In this document: piece after piece, positions 1 to 7,759 of the stretch
Position numbering within the stretch: the stretch's first letter is position 1
How the letters are laid out: the number at the start of each line of letters is the position of its first letter
Source of the DNA: Chloroflexota bacterium
GTDB taxonomy: Bacteria; Chloroflexota; Dehalococcoidia; GIF9; UBA5629
Direction: 5' to 3'
NCBI GenBank assembly: GCA_016875875.1
Contig: VGOP01000014.1
Location: 1-41,620 of the forward strand
Length of the DNA: 41,620 bases
Position numbers and translations under genes: made by a program
Notes under the pieces: generated by a model
Told to the model about the DNA's origin: nothing
Seen by the model: the letters and a program-made list of their open reading frames with translations, nothing else
Database searches by the model: none

Positions 1-83
1 CCCTTGAGTCCCTCTATCACTATCATGGCTTTGGTCTTAGGATCCCATTTTCTTCTTTTCATGGCTGTTTTCCTTTCAGCCAT
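1..83 (-). CDS. IS3-family transposase OrfA, N-terminal fragment (cut by window edge)
   Basis: About 27 N-terminal residues are visible. After a basic lead they read KRRKWDPKTKAMIVIEGLKG, which matches the start of the helix-turn-helix domain of IS3/IS911 OrfA proteins (the K/R-R-x-W/F-T-P-E-F-K...V-x-E-x-L-x-G pattern). OrfA binds the inverted repeats and is normally joined to the DDE integrase OrfB by programmed frameshifting. Two starts are possible: ATG at 83, or ATG at 62, which has AAGGA 8 bases upstream. OrfB is not in the window. The family call rests on a short stretch but a characteristic one. Confidence 0.6.
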   Translation of the reverse strand, partial: MAERKTAMKRRKWDPKTKAMIVIEGLK

Positions 84-122
84 TTTACTCTCTTAGCTCA
101 AGCCCTGTCTTAATGGGGAGCA
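1..122 (-). mobile_element. IS3-family-like insertion sequence, one end only
   Basis: The left edge carries the 5' end of a transposase gene (1-83) preceded on the minus strand by a terminus beginning TGCTCCCCATTAAGACAGGG near position 122. The TG start, C-rich block and ACAG match the style of IS3-family inverted repeats, and the repeat-to-ORF spacing of about 40 bp is typical. The rest of the element, its other inverted repeat and any target duplication lie outside the window, so the boundary is an estimate good to a few bases. Confidence 0.6.
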
Positions 123-242
123 GTATAACCTATAATAAGAATCTATATATAATTTACCTAGAAGATATGTAAACGCAGCGCCAACAGTAACAAATGTTGC
201 GAAATATGGTAACCAAGCAAGCCAATTATTTCTTGTCTGCAT
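93..242 (-). pseudogene. Small membrane protein truncated by the IS end
   Basis: An open frame begins with ATG at 242, MQTRNNWLAWLPYFATFVTV..., with one predicted membrane segment near residues 8-28. About 40 codons are native. At about position 122 the frame runs into the IS terminus and stops after a few foreign residues at 93-95 (49 aa in all). It starts 22 bases after the stop of the small membrane-protein gene at 264-464, so the two probably formed one operon. I read it as the 5' part of a gene broken by transposition. It could instead be a natural 49-aa protein, but the coincidence with the IS end argues against that. Function unknown. Confidence 0.45.
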
Positions 243-263
243 TTTCCGTAAATTTTTACATCT

Positions 264-464
264 TCATGTTCGCGTCAAATATATTCCAGTAAAAATCAAT
301 ATAAGTGCTAAAATTCCCCACAGAACCGTTGGCCATACGGGGAAAACCAATCCTTGAATATATGCACCTATCTGTATGCCGATTGTGCCAAGAATCACTA
401 AAGCCAATCCAAATAAGCCAACAATCAATATTATTACGCCCAAAAGAAACTTAAACAGGCCCAT
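264..464 (-). CDS. Small membrane protein, two transmembrane segments
   Basis: A 66-aa protein of almost pure hydrophobic character. Helix one covers about residues 4-28, a short loop contains PVWP, and helix two covers about residues 45-64 and ends in LTRT. There is no signal for a known family and no catalytic residue. The start ATG at 464 has a GGGG stretch about 10 bases upstream. A TGATATAAA extended -10 element lies at 518-526, giving a plausible promoter and a roughly 45-base leader. Its downstream neighbour (93-242) is a second small membrane protein broken by an IS. Function unknown. Confidence 0.6.
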   Translation of the reverse strand: MGLFKFLLGVIILIVGLFGLALVILGTIGIQIGAYIQGLVFPVWPTVLWGILALILIFTGIYLTRT

Positions 465-517
465 ATCAGAAAACCCCGTAAGTTAAATTGCTTTATGCTA
501 CTGGAGCAATAATATCA

Positions 518-526
518 TTTATATCA
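518..526 (-). promoter_or_regulatory. Putative extended -10 promoter for the 66-aa membrane protein
   Basis: The minus strand reads TGATATAAA, matching the TGnTATAAT extended -10 pattern. There is no convincing -35. The same motif type occurs upstream of several other genes in this window. Confidence 0.35.
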
Positions 527-738
527 TTTGGGAATCAATGAATTACAAGCTGCTAATAGCTTTCATATCATTGACAAGACCATGGGGGTCTCTTTGGACT
601 GAAGGTTTTCCCATCAGCATGAGTTAGTCGCATTTTTATACATTAGTACTTTCCAATACACAACTCAGAAAACTAACCAACAAACTGACGAAATCTGTGG
701 GAGCAGGATAATAGCATCACTTTCCGCTGTAATAACGA

Positions 739-2733
<1,995 letters not shown>

Positions 2734-2789
2734 TTAAAAAATCAAAGATTAAAAGTTAAAAAACAAAATGACGGCAGATGAACAACCCT

Positions 2790-3668
2790 TCACTTCTCGG
2801 GTATTTTGGAAATCCTGTCGAACTCGTCTCTCAATCTTTTATACGATTTATCCAAATCAGCGGCTCTATCCACGGTATTCTTTAGATGAGTCTCATAAAG
2901 CAAGCGCCACTTTTCATCGATATCAGCAAATCCGCGTGAAATCCTGAGCAGGTCATTTTTAACATCTTCGGCCTTCTCCGAAAGCTTCTTGGCATGAACG
3001 CCAGCTCTGATTAATTCAATCTTAGCGGAAAGAGTCAGCGGCGATACCACCTGAACACCAAACTTACCATAGTCAAGCAGCATGTCATAAGCCTCGCTCA
3101 GCAGGAAATAATAAACGCTTTCAGATGGGATATAAGCAAAGGCAAACTCGGCAGAACCTTTATCTGGACATATGTAATCGCCGGCTATCTTATCAAGGCA
3201 ACGCTTAACATCACCTAGAAAATCCCTTTTGAATCTTTGTTTCTCCGCCGGGTCCTCTACTGCCAACATCCGCCCGTAATTGTCTAGAGAAAACTTGGAG
3301 TCTATGCAAACAAGTCCTTCCGTCGATTTTATATTGGCATCAGGTCTCTTGCCATCGAAAACCGTCTCCCTGATACCATACATGTCTGGCGGAAGCTGGT
3401 CCGACAGTATAGTTTCCAGAGCCAGCTCACCGAAAGATGCTCTCTCTTTAGGCACTCGAAGCATTTGTTCAAAGGATTTATAGCTTTCTTTAATATCTCT
3501 GGCTTGAGTCTCTATGCTGCCTATCTTCTCACCCAGCCCCAGTTCTGTCCAGGTGCTCGATATGACATTTTTGAGGTCGGATGGCCCCACCTTCTTGCCC
3601 CTGAGAACAAAAAAAATCAGGGCGCCTAAAAGAAGCAAAACAACCGCCAGCAGAATTTCAATCAGCAT
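2790..3668 (-). CDS. rmuC: RmuC-family DNA recombination protein
   Basis: A 292-aa RmuC-family protein, linked to limiting recombination and inversion at short repeats. An N-terminal membrane anchor covers residues 2-22. A short helical region follows, then the PD-(D/E)xK nuclease-like core with GELALETIL (80-88), RPDANI (109-114) and IDSKF (122-126), where D110, D123 and K125 fit the catalytic triad. The coiled coil between anchor and nuclease is much shorter than in the E. coli protein (about 475 aa), making this a compact form. TAGGAGGAGAC gives a strong Shine-Dalgarno sequence before ATG 3668, and the gene starts 12 bases after ruvA ends. Context in a Holliday-junction operon fits a recombination role. 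Confidence 0.9.
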   Translation of the reverse strand: MLIEILLAVVLLLLGALIFFVLRGKKVGPSDLKNVISSTWTELGLGEKIGSIETQARDIKESYKSFEQMLRVPKERASFGELALETILSDQLPPDMYGIRETVFDGKRPDANIKSTEGLVCIDSKFSLDNYGRMLAVEDPAEKQRFKRDFLGDVKRCLDKIAGDYICPDKGSAEFAFAYIPSESVYYFLLSEAYDMLLDYGKFGVQVVSPLTLSAKIELIRAGVHAKKLSEKAEDVKNDLLRISRGFADIDEKWRLLYETHLKNTVDRAADLDKSYKRLRDEFDRISKIPEK

Positions 3669-3680
3669 GTCTCCTCCTAG

Positions 3681-4265
3681 CTATGCTCCGGCCAGTTGCC
3701 TCAAAGCTAACTTAACCTTCTCCTCCAGGTCAAGCTCTGGAGAATTAGGCAAACTGGCCACAGCCTGAGTGGCTTCCTTCAAGGAATAGCCGAGATGGGT
3801 CAGAGCAGCTACTACATCGGCATCCTCTTGCGTTAAGGCCGGGGGCACAGCCCCTACCCACCCCTTCTCCAGCTTTGCCTTCAACTCCAATACTACCCGT
3901 CCAGCTGTCTTCTTGCCAATACCAGGCACCTGAGTGAGCAAGTCAACGTTGCCACTGACTATAGCTGAAGCCAGTTGCTCAACATTGAACGTGGAAAGCA
4001 AAGCCAGCGCTGCCTTAGGGCCTATACCCGAAACAGAAATGAAGTTCTGAAAAAGTGCTAGCTCGTCGGCAGAAGCGAAGCCATAAACAGCTATATTATC
4101 TTCCCTTAAATACAAATGTGTATGCAGATATACCTTGTCTCCAACAGAACCGAGTCGACTCAAAGTAGAGCCGGGAATATACACTTGAAGGCTAAGCGGC
4201 CCAACTTTGACCACTGCCGAATCGATCCCCCGGCTCTCCAATATACCTTCTAAGGCAACTATCAT
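3681..4265 (-). CDS. ruvA: Holliday junction branch migration protein RuvA
   Basis: RuvA forms the tetramer that holds Holliday junctions for the RuvB motor and the RuvC resolvase. From ATG 4265 the protein is 194 aa (MIVALEGILESRG...), the standard length. It has the N-terminal OB-fold, then two helix-hairpin-helix motifs (VSGIGPKAALALL and VPGIGKKTAGRVVLELK), a flexible linker, and the C-terminal RuvB-binding domain (ALTHLGYSLKEATQAVASL). A longer frame opens at GTG 4313, but its extra residues are encoded by an inserted palindrome, so I place the start at ATG 4265. ruvB is not in this window. The junction with ruvC is unusual: see the entries at 4250-4353 and 4270-4341. Confidence 0.96.
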   Translation of the reverse strand: MIVALEGILESRGIDSAVVKVGPLSLQVYIPGSTLSRLGSVGDKVYLHTHLYLREDNIAVYGFASADELALFQNFISVSGIGPKAALALLSTFNVEQLASAIVSGNVDLLTQVPGIGKKTAGRVVLELKAKLEKGWVGAVPPALTQEDADVVAALTHLGYSLKEATQAVASLPNSPELDLEEKVKLALRQLAGA

Positions 4266-4269
4266 CTGA

Positions 4270-4341
4270 TTACGTGCTCCGAGCCTTCCGTGGCGAGGCT
4301 TTAGCCTCGCCACTACATTGGTGAACTACGGCAACTATCAT
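4270..4341 (-). CDS. Short leader ORF between ruvC and ruvA (23 aa, possibly translated)
   Basis: ATG 4341 follows the ruvC stop after 4 bases (CTAG) and encodes MIVAVVHQCSGEAKASPRK plus four residues. The frame stops at 4270-4272, exactly 4 bases (TCAG) before the ruvA ATG. The first four residues equal those of RuvA because this is the duplicated ruvA start; the middle is encoded by the palindrome. Translation of this ORF would pass ribosomes from ruvC to ruvA by two successive stop-start couplings. It is probably a by-product of the insertion rather than a functional peptide. Confidence 0.4.
   Translation of the reverse strand: MIVAVVHQCSGEAKASPRKARST
4290..4313. repeat. Perfect 11-bp inverted repeat with 2-base spacer (REP/MITE-like hairpin)
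   Basis: GTGGCGAGGCT and AGCCTCGCCAC flank a TT spacer. The inner core GGCTTTAGCC (GGCTAAAGCC on the other strand) also forms the heart of the hairpin at 38820-38840. It is not followed by a T tract, so it does not look like an intrinsic terminator. It lies inside an operon, between ruvC and ruvA. Confidence 0.8.
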
Positions 4342-4345
4342 CTAG

Positions 4346-4843
4346 TTACTTGCCTCTGGCCAGCAGACGCTCAATGTGTTTCTGGTGAAAGTGGCAGATA
4401 GCGACAGCTAAGGCGTCAGCAGCATCGCTAGGCTGAGGAGGCTGAGCCAGCCCAAGCTGAAGCCTGACCATTTCCTGTACCTGCTCTTTGCTGCTGTTAC
4501 CATAATCGGTTACCTGTTGCTTCACCTGCGTCGGCAAGTAGCGAAAAATCGGTAAATTCTCCTTGGCCGCGGCTAAAATGGCTGTTGCCTGAGCCCTGCC
4601 TATAGCCAAAGCGGAGCGAGCATTTCCTGCCACAAACGGCTCTTCAATGGCCACTTCGTCAGGCTTGTAGCGAGCTACTATCTCACAAAGCTTCTCATAC
4701 AGAGAGGACAGCCTTCGCTCCACAGGGACTTTAGAAGGCAGGCTCAGTACCCCACAGACAACCATCACCATCCCACCAGCTTCTTCATCAACTACGCCAT
4801 AGCCCAGATTCAAAGTGCCCGGGTCAATACCGAGAACACGCAT
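4346..4843 (-). CDS. ruvC: Crossover junction endodeoxyribonuclease RuvC
   Basis: RuvC resolves Holliday junctions by symmetric cleavage with an RNase H-like fold. The 165-aa protein is of normal size and shows the four acidic catalytic residues: D7 in GIDPGTLNLGYG, E67 in AIEEPF, and D140 and D143 in SDAADALAVAICH. The QVKQQVTDYGNSSKEQV segment is the conserved basic/DNA-contact region. ATG 4843 lies 2 bases after the yebC stop, so the two are translationally coupled. Downstream it is separated from ruvA by the palindromic insert. Confidence 0.97.
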   Translation of the reverse strand: MRVLGIDPGTLNLGYGVVDEEAGGMVMVVCGVLSLPSKVPVERRLSSLYEKLCEIVARYKPDEVAIEEPFVAGNARSALAIGRAQATAILAAAKENLPIFRYLPTQVKQQVTDYGNSSKEQVQEMVRLQLGLAQPPQPSDAADALAVAICHFHQKHIERLLARGK

Positions 4844-4845
4844 GA

Positions 4846-5598
4846 TTATGCCTGAGCCCGCAATTTCTCCAGAACAGCCTCTGAGTAATCGAGATTAGCA
4901 GAAACATGCTGAACATCATCCATCTCTTCCAGATGGTCGAGCAATTTCAGAGTTTGAATGGCTTCTTTTTCGTCCAGGACCACTGTTTTCTTAGCCACCC
5001 GCTGAACCTCGGCCGAAACCGGCGGCTTTATTTGCTCTACCGCTTTCCGCACCGTCTCTAAATTTTGCGGCGTGGTATGAATCTCAAGATAGCCTTTCTC
5101 CTCTTTGACATCATCAGCACCAGCATCGATTGCCACCATAGCCAGCTCTTCAGCATCCACACCATCGGTTTCCACAGTGATGACGCCTCTATTCTCAAAT
5201 ATCCAGGAAACAGAACCGCTGGCACCAAGGCTACCGCCATGGCGAGAAAACAAACTGCGCACCTCCTGAAGAGTGCGATTGCGATTATCTGTCAGTGCCT
5301 CAACCAGAACCGCTACACCGTTAGGTCCATAGCCTTCGATAATTATCTCAGAAAGGCTCGCCCCCCCAAGCTCACCACTTCCCCGCTTTATCGCCCGCTC
5401 AATATTCTCCGATGGCATGTTCTTGTCACGGGCCTTCTGTATGGCCAGACGCAGACGGAAGTTAGAATCGGGGTTAGGCCCACCTTCCCTCACTACCACT
5501 ATAATCTCACGAGTAAGCTTGGTAAATAGCTGCCCCCGCCGGGCATCAGTTACGCCTTTCTGACGCTTAATTTGAGCCCATTTAGAATGGCCTGACAT
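4846..5598 (-). CDS. yebC: YebC/PmpR-family protein (translation factor / transcriptional regulator)
   Basis: A 250-aa member of the universally conserved YebC/TACO1 family with the signature N terminus MSGHSKWAQIKRQKGVTDARRGQLFTKL. Further conserved blocks are GGPNPDSNFRLRLAIQKARDKNMPSENIERAIKRG, IIEGYGPNGVA and NRTLQEVRSLFSRHGGSLGASGSVSWIF. Family members have been described as DNA-binding regulators and as factors that help ribosomes through proline stretches. yebC-ruvC-ruvA is a common gene order in bacteria. It is the first gene of this operon, with a TGTTATACT extended -10 about 60 bases upstream. Confidence 0.97.
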   Translation of the reverse strand: MSGHSKWAQIKRQKGVTDARRGQLFTKLTREIIVVVREGGPNPDSNFRLRLAIQKARDKNMPSENIERAIKRGSGELGGASLSEIIIEGYGPNGVAVLVEALTDNRNRTLQEVRSLFSRHGGSLGASGSVSWIFENRGVITVETDGVDAEELAMVAIDAGADDVKEEKGYLEIHTTPQNLETVRKAVEQIKPPVSAEVQRVAKKTVVLDEKEAIQTLKLLDHLEEMDDVQHVSANLDYSEAVLEKLRAQA

Positions 5599-5658
5599 AG
5601 CTCACGCTCAACCTAATTTTACCACCACGCTTCTCAAGAATAAAGCAAAATCTCATTT

Positions 5659-5667
5659 AGTATAACA
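5659..5667 (-). promoter_or_regulatory. Putative extended -10 promoter of the yebC-ruvCA-rmuC-uvrB operon
   Basis: The minus strand reads TGTTATACT (TGnTATAAT pattern), about 60 bases before the yebC ATG. No good -35 is seen at 17 bases, which is usual for extended -10 promoters. Confidence 0.45.
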
Positions 5668-5709
5668 AAAATATTTATGGTTAGCTGCAATTCGGCAGGT
5701 GACGTTTAA

Positions 5710-5718
5710 TGATATAAT
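5710..5718 (+). promoter_or_regulatory. Putative extended -10 promoter (TGATATAAT)
   Basis: A full TGnTATAAT match in the gap between yebC and the divergent membrane-protein gene at 5906. It would give a leader of about 180 bases that contains the large hairpin repeat at 5799-5879. The -35 region is weak. Confidence 0.4.
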
Positions 5719-5798
5719 GCTTGGCAAAGATCAATCGAATAGATAACAAGCGGTGTTTTAGCAATGTTAGCCTTGCAGGGACAAATCATGCGGAAGCC

Positions 5799-5879
5799 CC
5801 CTCACTCTAACTCTCTCCCTCCAGGGGCGAGAGAAAAATCTCCTCTCCCTTGACGCGAGAGGATTAAGGTGAGGGTGAA
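5799..5879. repeat. Imperfect hairpin repeat, dispersed family (copy 1)
   Basis: A left arm beginning CCCTCACTCTAACTCTCTCC can pair with a right arm ending GAGAGGATTAAGGTGAGGG around a short middle. The last 39 bases (5841-5879) recur at 38776-38814 with only 2 mismatches. Sequences of this CCCTCACC...CCTCTCCC type are widespread intergenic palindromic repeats in bacteria. Together with the two promoters it explains the gap 5599-5905, where I see no gene. Confidence 0.7.
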
Positions 5880-5905
5880 AATAAATAATCTAAACAAGTC
5901 AAAAG

Positions 5906-6439
5906 ATGATTGAAGAACTCCTTAACCTAGACATTGCCAAGGAGCTAATAGTCGTCATCATATCAGCCCTGCCCGTAGTAGAGCTTCGCGGTGCTTTGCC
6001 TGTAGCCATAAACGTGTTCCACATGCCGTGGTACTGGGCTTTCTGCCTAGCTGTCATAGGCAATATGCTGCCGGTACCAATACTGCTTTTGTTCTTTGAG
6101 TCATTAGCCAGAATCGTTAGCAAAGTGGAAATCGGTAAAAAACTGGTGGACTGGGTTTTTAGACACACAAGGCGGCACGAGAAAATGATTCAAAAATACG
6201 AGCGGCTTGGGCTTATGTTATTTGTGGCCATTCCACTGCCAATGACCGGGGCATGGACCGGGTCGATAATCGCCTTCATTCTCGGTATGAGATTCACCTA
6301 CGCCTTGCTGTCTATCCTCTGCGGAGTAATAATTGCCGGCGCTATTGTTACCTGTTTATGCCTTTTGGGCTGGGTTGGCGCCATTATCGCCGGAGTCGGA
6401 CTCAGCGCCCTCGCCATACTCGGCTGGTGGCGAGCTTAG
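5906..6439 (+). CDS. COG2426-type putative small multidrug export protein
   Basis: A 177-aa integral membrane protein matching the Sm_multidrug_ex (COG2426) family. It has the conserved entry ELIVVIISALPVVELRGALPVAINVF (about residues 13-38), a central charged loop (FRHTRRHEKMIQKYERLG), the IPLPMTGAWTGSIIAFILG re-entrant-like motif (about 110-128), and a C-terminal glycine-rich pair of helices ending in GWWRA. The family name implies drug export, but function is essentially untested. The motif repeat PVVELRGALP / PLPMTGAWTG resembles the duplicated loops of VTT/DedA proteins. It is divergent from the yebC operon. Confidence 0.8.
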   Translation: MIEELLNLDIAKELIVVIISALPVVELRGALPVAINVFHMPWYWAFCLAVIGNMLPVPILLLFFESLARIVSKVEIGKKLVDWVFRHTRRHEKMIQKYERLGLMLFVAIPLPMTGAWTGSIIAFILGMRFTYALLSILCGVIIAGAIVTCLCLLGWVGAIIAGVGLSALAILGWWRA

Positions 6440-6493
6440 CCTCTTTGACATATCAACATATATATGCTACCTTTATCCGGGGGGTGAGAGACT

Positions 6494-6715
6494 ATGGCAA
6501 CAAATTTAAGGCGTACAACTATCTTTCTGACCGAAGAACAACATGAGAGACTCCGCCGCTTAGCCTTTGAACAACGTACTTCAATGGCTAAACTTATCCG
6601 TGATGCCACGCTAGAGATACTGGAGGATCAGGAGGATATCAGAGAGGGATTAAAAGCTCTAGCCGATAAGAAAGGCACTGTTACCTGGGAAGAGTACCAG
6701 CGCCGAAGGAAATAG
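6494..6715 (+). CDS. Ribbon-helix-helix antitoxin (CopG-like)
   Basis: A 73-aa protein with an N-terminal ribbon-helix-helix fold: strand RRTTIFLTEEQ, helix HERLRRLAFEQRTSMAKLIRDATLEILE. The acidic/basic C-terminal tail (about 50-73) would wrap the toxin. As in other type II modules it probably binds its own promoter as a dimer and neutralises the toxin encoded 13 bases downstream. Upstream lies TTGACA at 6445-6450 with only a weak -10, and a GGGGGGTGAGAG ribosome binding site before ATG 6494. The EEYQRRRK ending matches antitoxins paired with RelE/ParE toxins. Confidence 0.85.
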   Translation: MATNLRRTTIFLTEEQHERLRRLAFEQRTSMAKLIRDATLEILEDQEDIREGLKALADKKGTVTWEEYQRRRK

Positions 6716-6728
6716 TGGGAACTCCGGA

Positions 6729-6992
6729 GTGAGCTATAGGGTTGAACTGAGACGAACGGCTCAGAAAGAAATAAACGCGCTGCCAGAGCTAGTTTACAAA
6801 GCCATAGCCAGGATTATTTCCTCTCTTGAGCAAGAGCCCCGGCCACTAAGAGTCAAGAAACTAGCTGAGAGCGGTCTGTGGCGTATTCGCGTGAGAAAGT
6901 ACAGGGTGGTGTATGCCATAGACGACGAGGCGAAGCTGGTCACAATAGTGCGAATAGCCAGGCGCAAAGAGGATACATACAAAAGCCTGTAA
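6729..6992 (+). CDS. RelE/ParE-superfamily toxin
   Basis: An 87-aa basic protein with the RelE/ParE layout: SYRVELRRTAQKEINALPELVYKAIARIISSLEQEP, then LAESGLWRIRVRKYRVVYAIDDEAKLVTIVRIARRKEDTYK. The LWRIRV-YRVVY core and the RRKEDTY end are typical of RelE-like mRNA interferases, which cut mRNA on the ribosome when the antitoxin is degraded. Start is GTG 6729, preceded by CTCCGGAG. It follows its antitoxin by 13 bases. The catalytic set varies within the family, so ribosome-dependent cleavage is inferred, not shown. Both genes appear intact. Confidence 0.87.
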   Translation: MSYRVELRRTAQKEINALPELVYKAIARIISSLEQEPRPLRVKKLAESGLWRIRVRKYRVVYAIDDEAKLVTIVRIARRKEDTYKSL

Positions 6993-7035
6993 ACAACTGC
7001 ACCAATAGATTACCAGTCAGAAAGGTTGATGCGGT

Positions 7036-7734
7036 TTGAAACTCAAGGATGTAGTTGACAGCTATATGCAGAAGGTTCCTGAAGTGAGGGAATATTGCCA
7101 GCGCTGCCTAAAAACCGAGCGGTGGTATGGCAATGTCGTCCTTATGGTGGTGGACGCCGCTTTTACTTCCATCGGCTTAAACTACTTCCAGGCAGTGGTG
7201 CCTAAGGTGGAGAAATTCAGGAAGGAATTCGTGGAATCCGGCAAGATTCGCAGCCTCGAAGATTTGCCAGATGCCAAGGACAATGAGCTCGAGAGAGTGT
7301 GGAGAAATAAGCGCTCCTGGCACATGGCGAAATCTGTCGCCGCTCACTTAGCCAGGATTAAAAGAGAAAAGGGATTGAATGAGAGACAGGCTCTTATCTA
7401 TTGGGCAAAGCAAGCCAATCTCGATAACTGGGAGAAAGACCCGATTGGCGGAATCAACGGAGTCGGCATAAACAGCTTCCAGTATCTGAGAATGATGGGC
7501 GGCATTGATACGGTAATGCCGGACAAGATAGTAAAAAGAGTTATCGCTGAAATCCTAGCCAAGGCAAATATGGAGATGCCCTCTACCGATTTAGACTTTG
7601 TTTACCTTATGGACAAAATGGCACAGGACACTGGCTACAAGACCATCGAGCTTTGCTGGATGACCTGGCTAATACAATCAGAGGCCGGCATGATTAGAAT
7701 GGAAAAATATTCAGGGCTTCTACCCAAGATTTGA
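7036..7734 (+). CDS. Helix-hairpin-helix protein resembling the DNA glycosylase fold, function unknown
   Basis: A 232-aa soluble, mostly helical protein I cannot assign to a named family. Residues 136-170 read DPIGGINGVGINSFQYLRMM...DTVMPDKIVKRVI. This resembles the hairpin of HhH-GPD base-excision glycosylases (GIG-x-K-T-A...PVDTHVxRV), with D163 where the catalytic Asp sits. The usual Lys in the hairpin is absent, and there is no C-terminal four-cysteine FeS cluster. The N-terminal stretch VVLMVVDAAFTSIGLNY could be the matching first helix pair. Start is TTG 7036 with AAAGG upstream. The match is motif-level only; a structural DNA- or RNA-binding role is equally possible. Confidence 0.5.
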   Translation: MKLKDVVDSYMQKVPEVREYCQRCLKTERWYGNVVLMVVDAAFTSIGLNYFQAVVPKVEKFRKEFVESGKIRSLEDLPDAKDNELERVWRNKRSWHMAKSVAAHLARIKREKGLNERQALIYWAKQANLDNWEKDPIGGINGVGINSFQYLRMMGGIDTVMPDKIVKRVIAEILAKANMEMPSTDLDFVYLMDKMAQDTGYKTIELCWMTWLIQSEAGMIRMEKYSGLLPKI

Positions 7735-7759
7735 GATTGCACACAGAGATAATGACAAA

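Larger units (their letters stand above)
4250..4353. repeat. Imperfect 28-bp direct repeat flanking a palindromic insert at the ruvC/ruvA junction
   Basis: The 28 bases at 4250-4277 (the ruvA start) and at 4326-4353 (the ruvC stop and what follows) match at 24 positions. Both contain GGCAACTATCATCT. On the coding strand each copy carries ATGATAGTTGCC, the first four codons of ruvA. Between them lie about 48 bases centred on an 11-bp inverted repeat. The layout looks like an insertion that duplicated the original junction, in which ruvA would have started 4 bases after the ruvC stop. Confidence 0.75.

Noticed and set aside
4266-4313. 16-residue N-terminal extension of RuvA from GTG 4313
   Set aside because: The extra codons come from the inserted palindrome, and RuvA proteins begin at the MIVALEG-type start.
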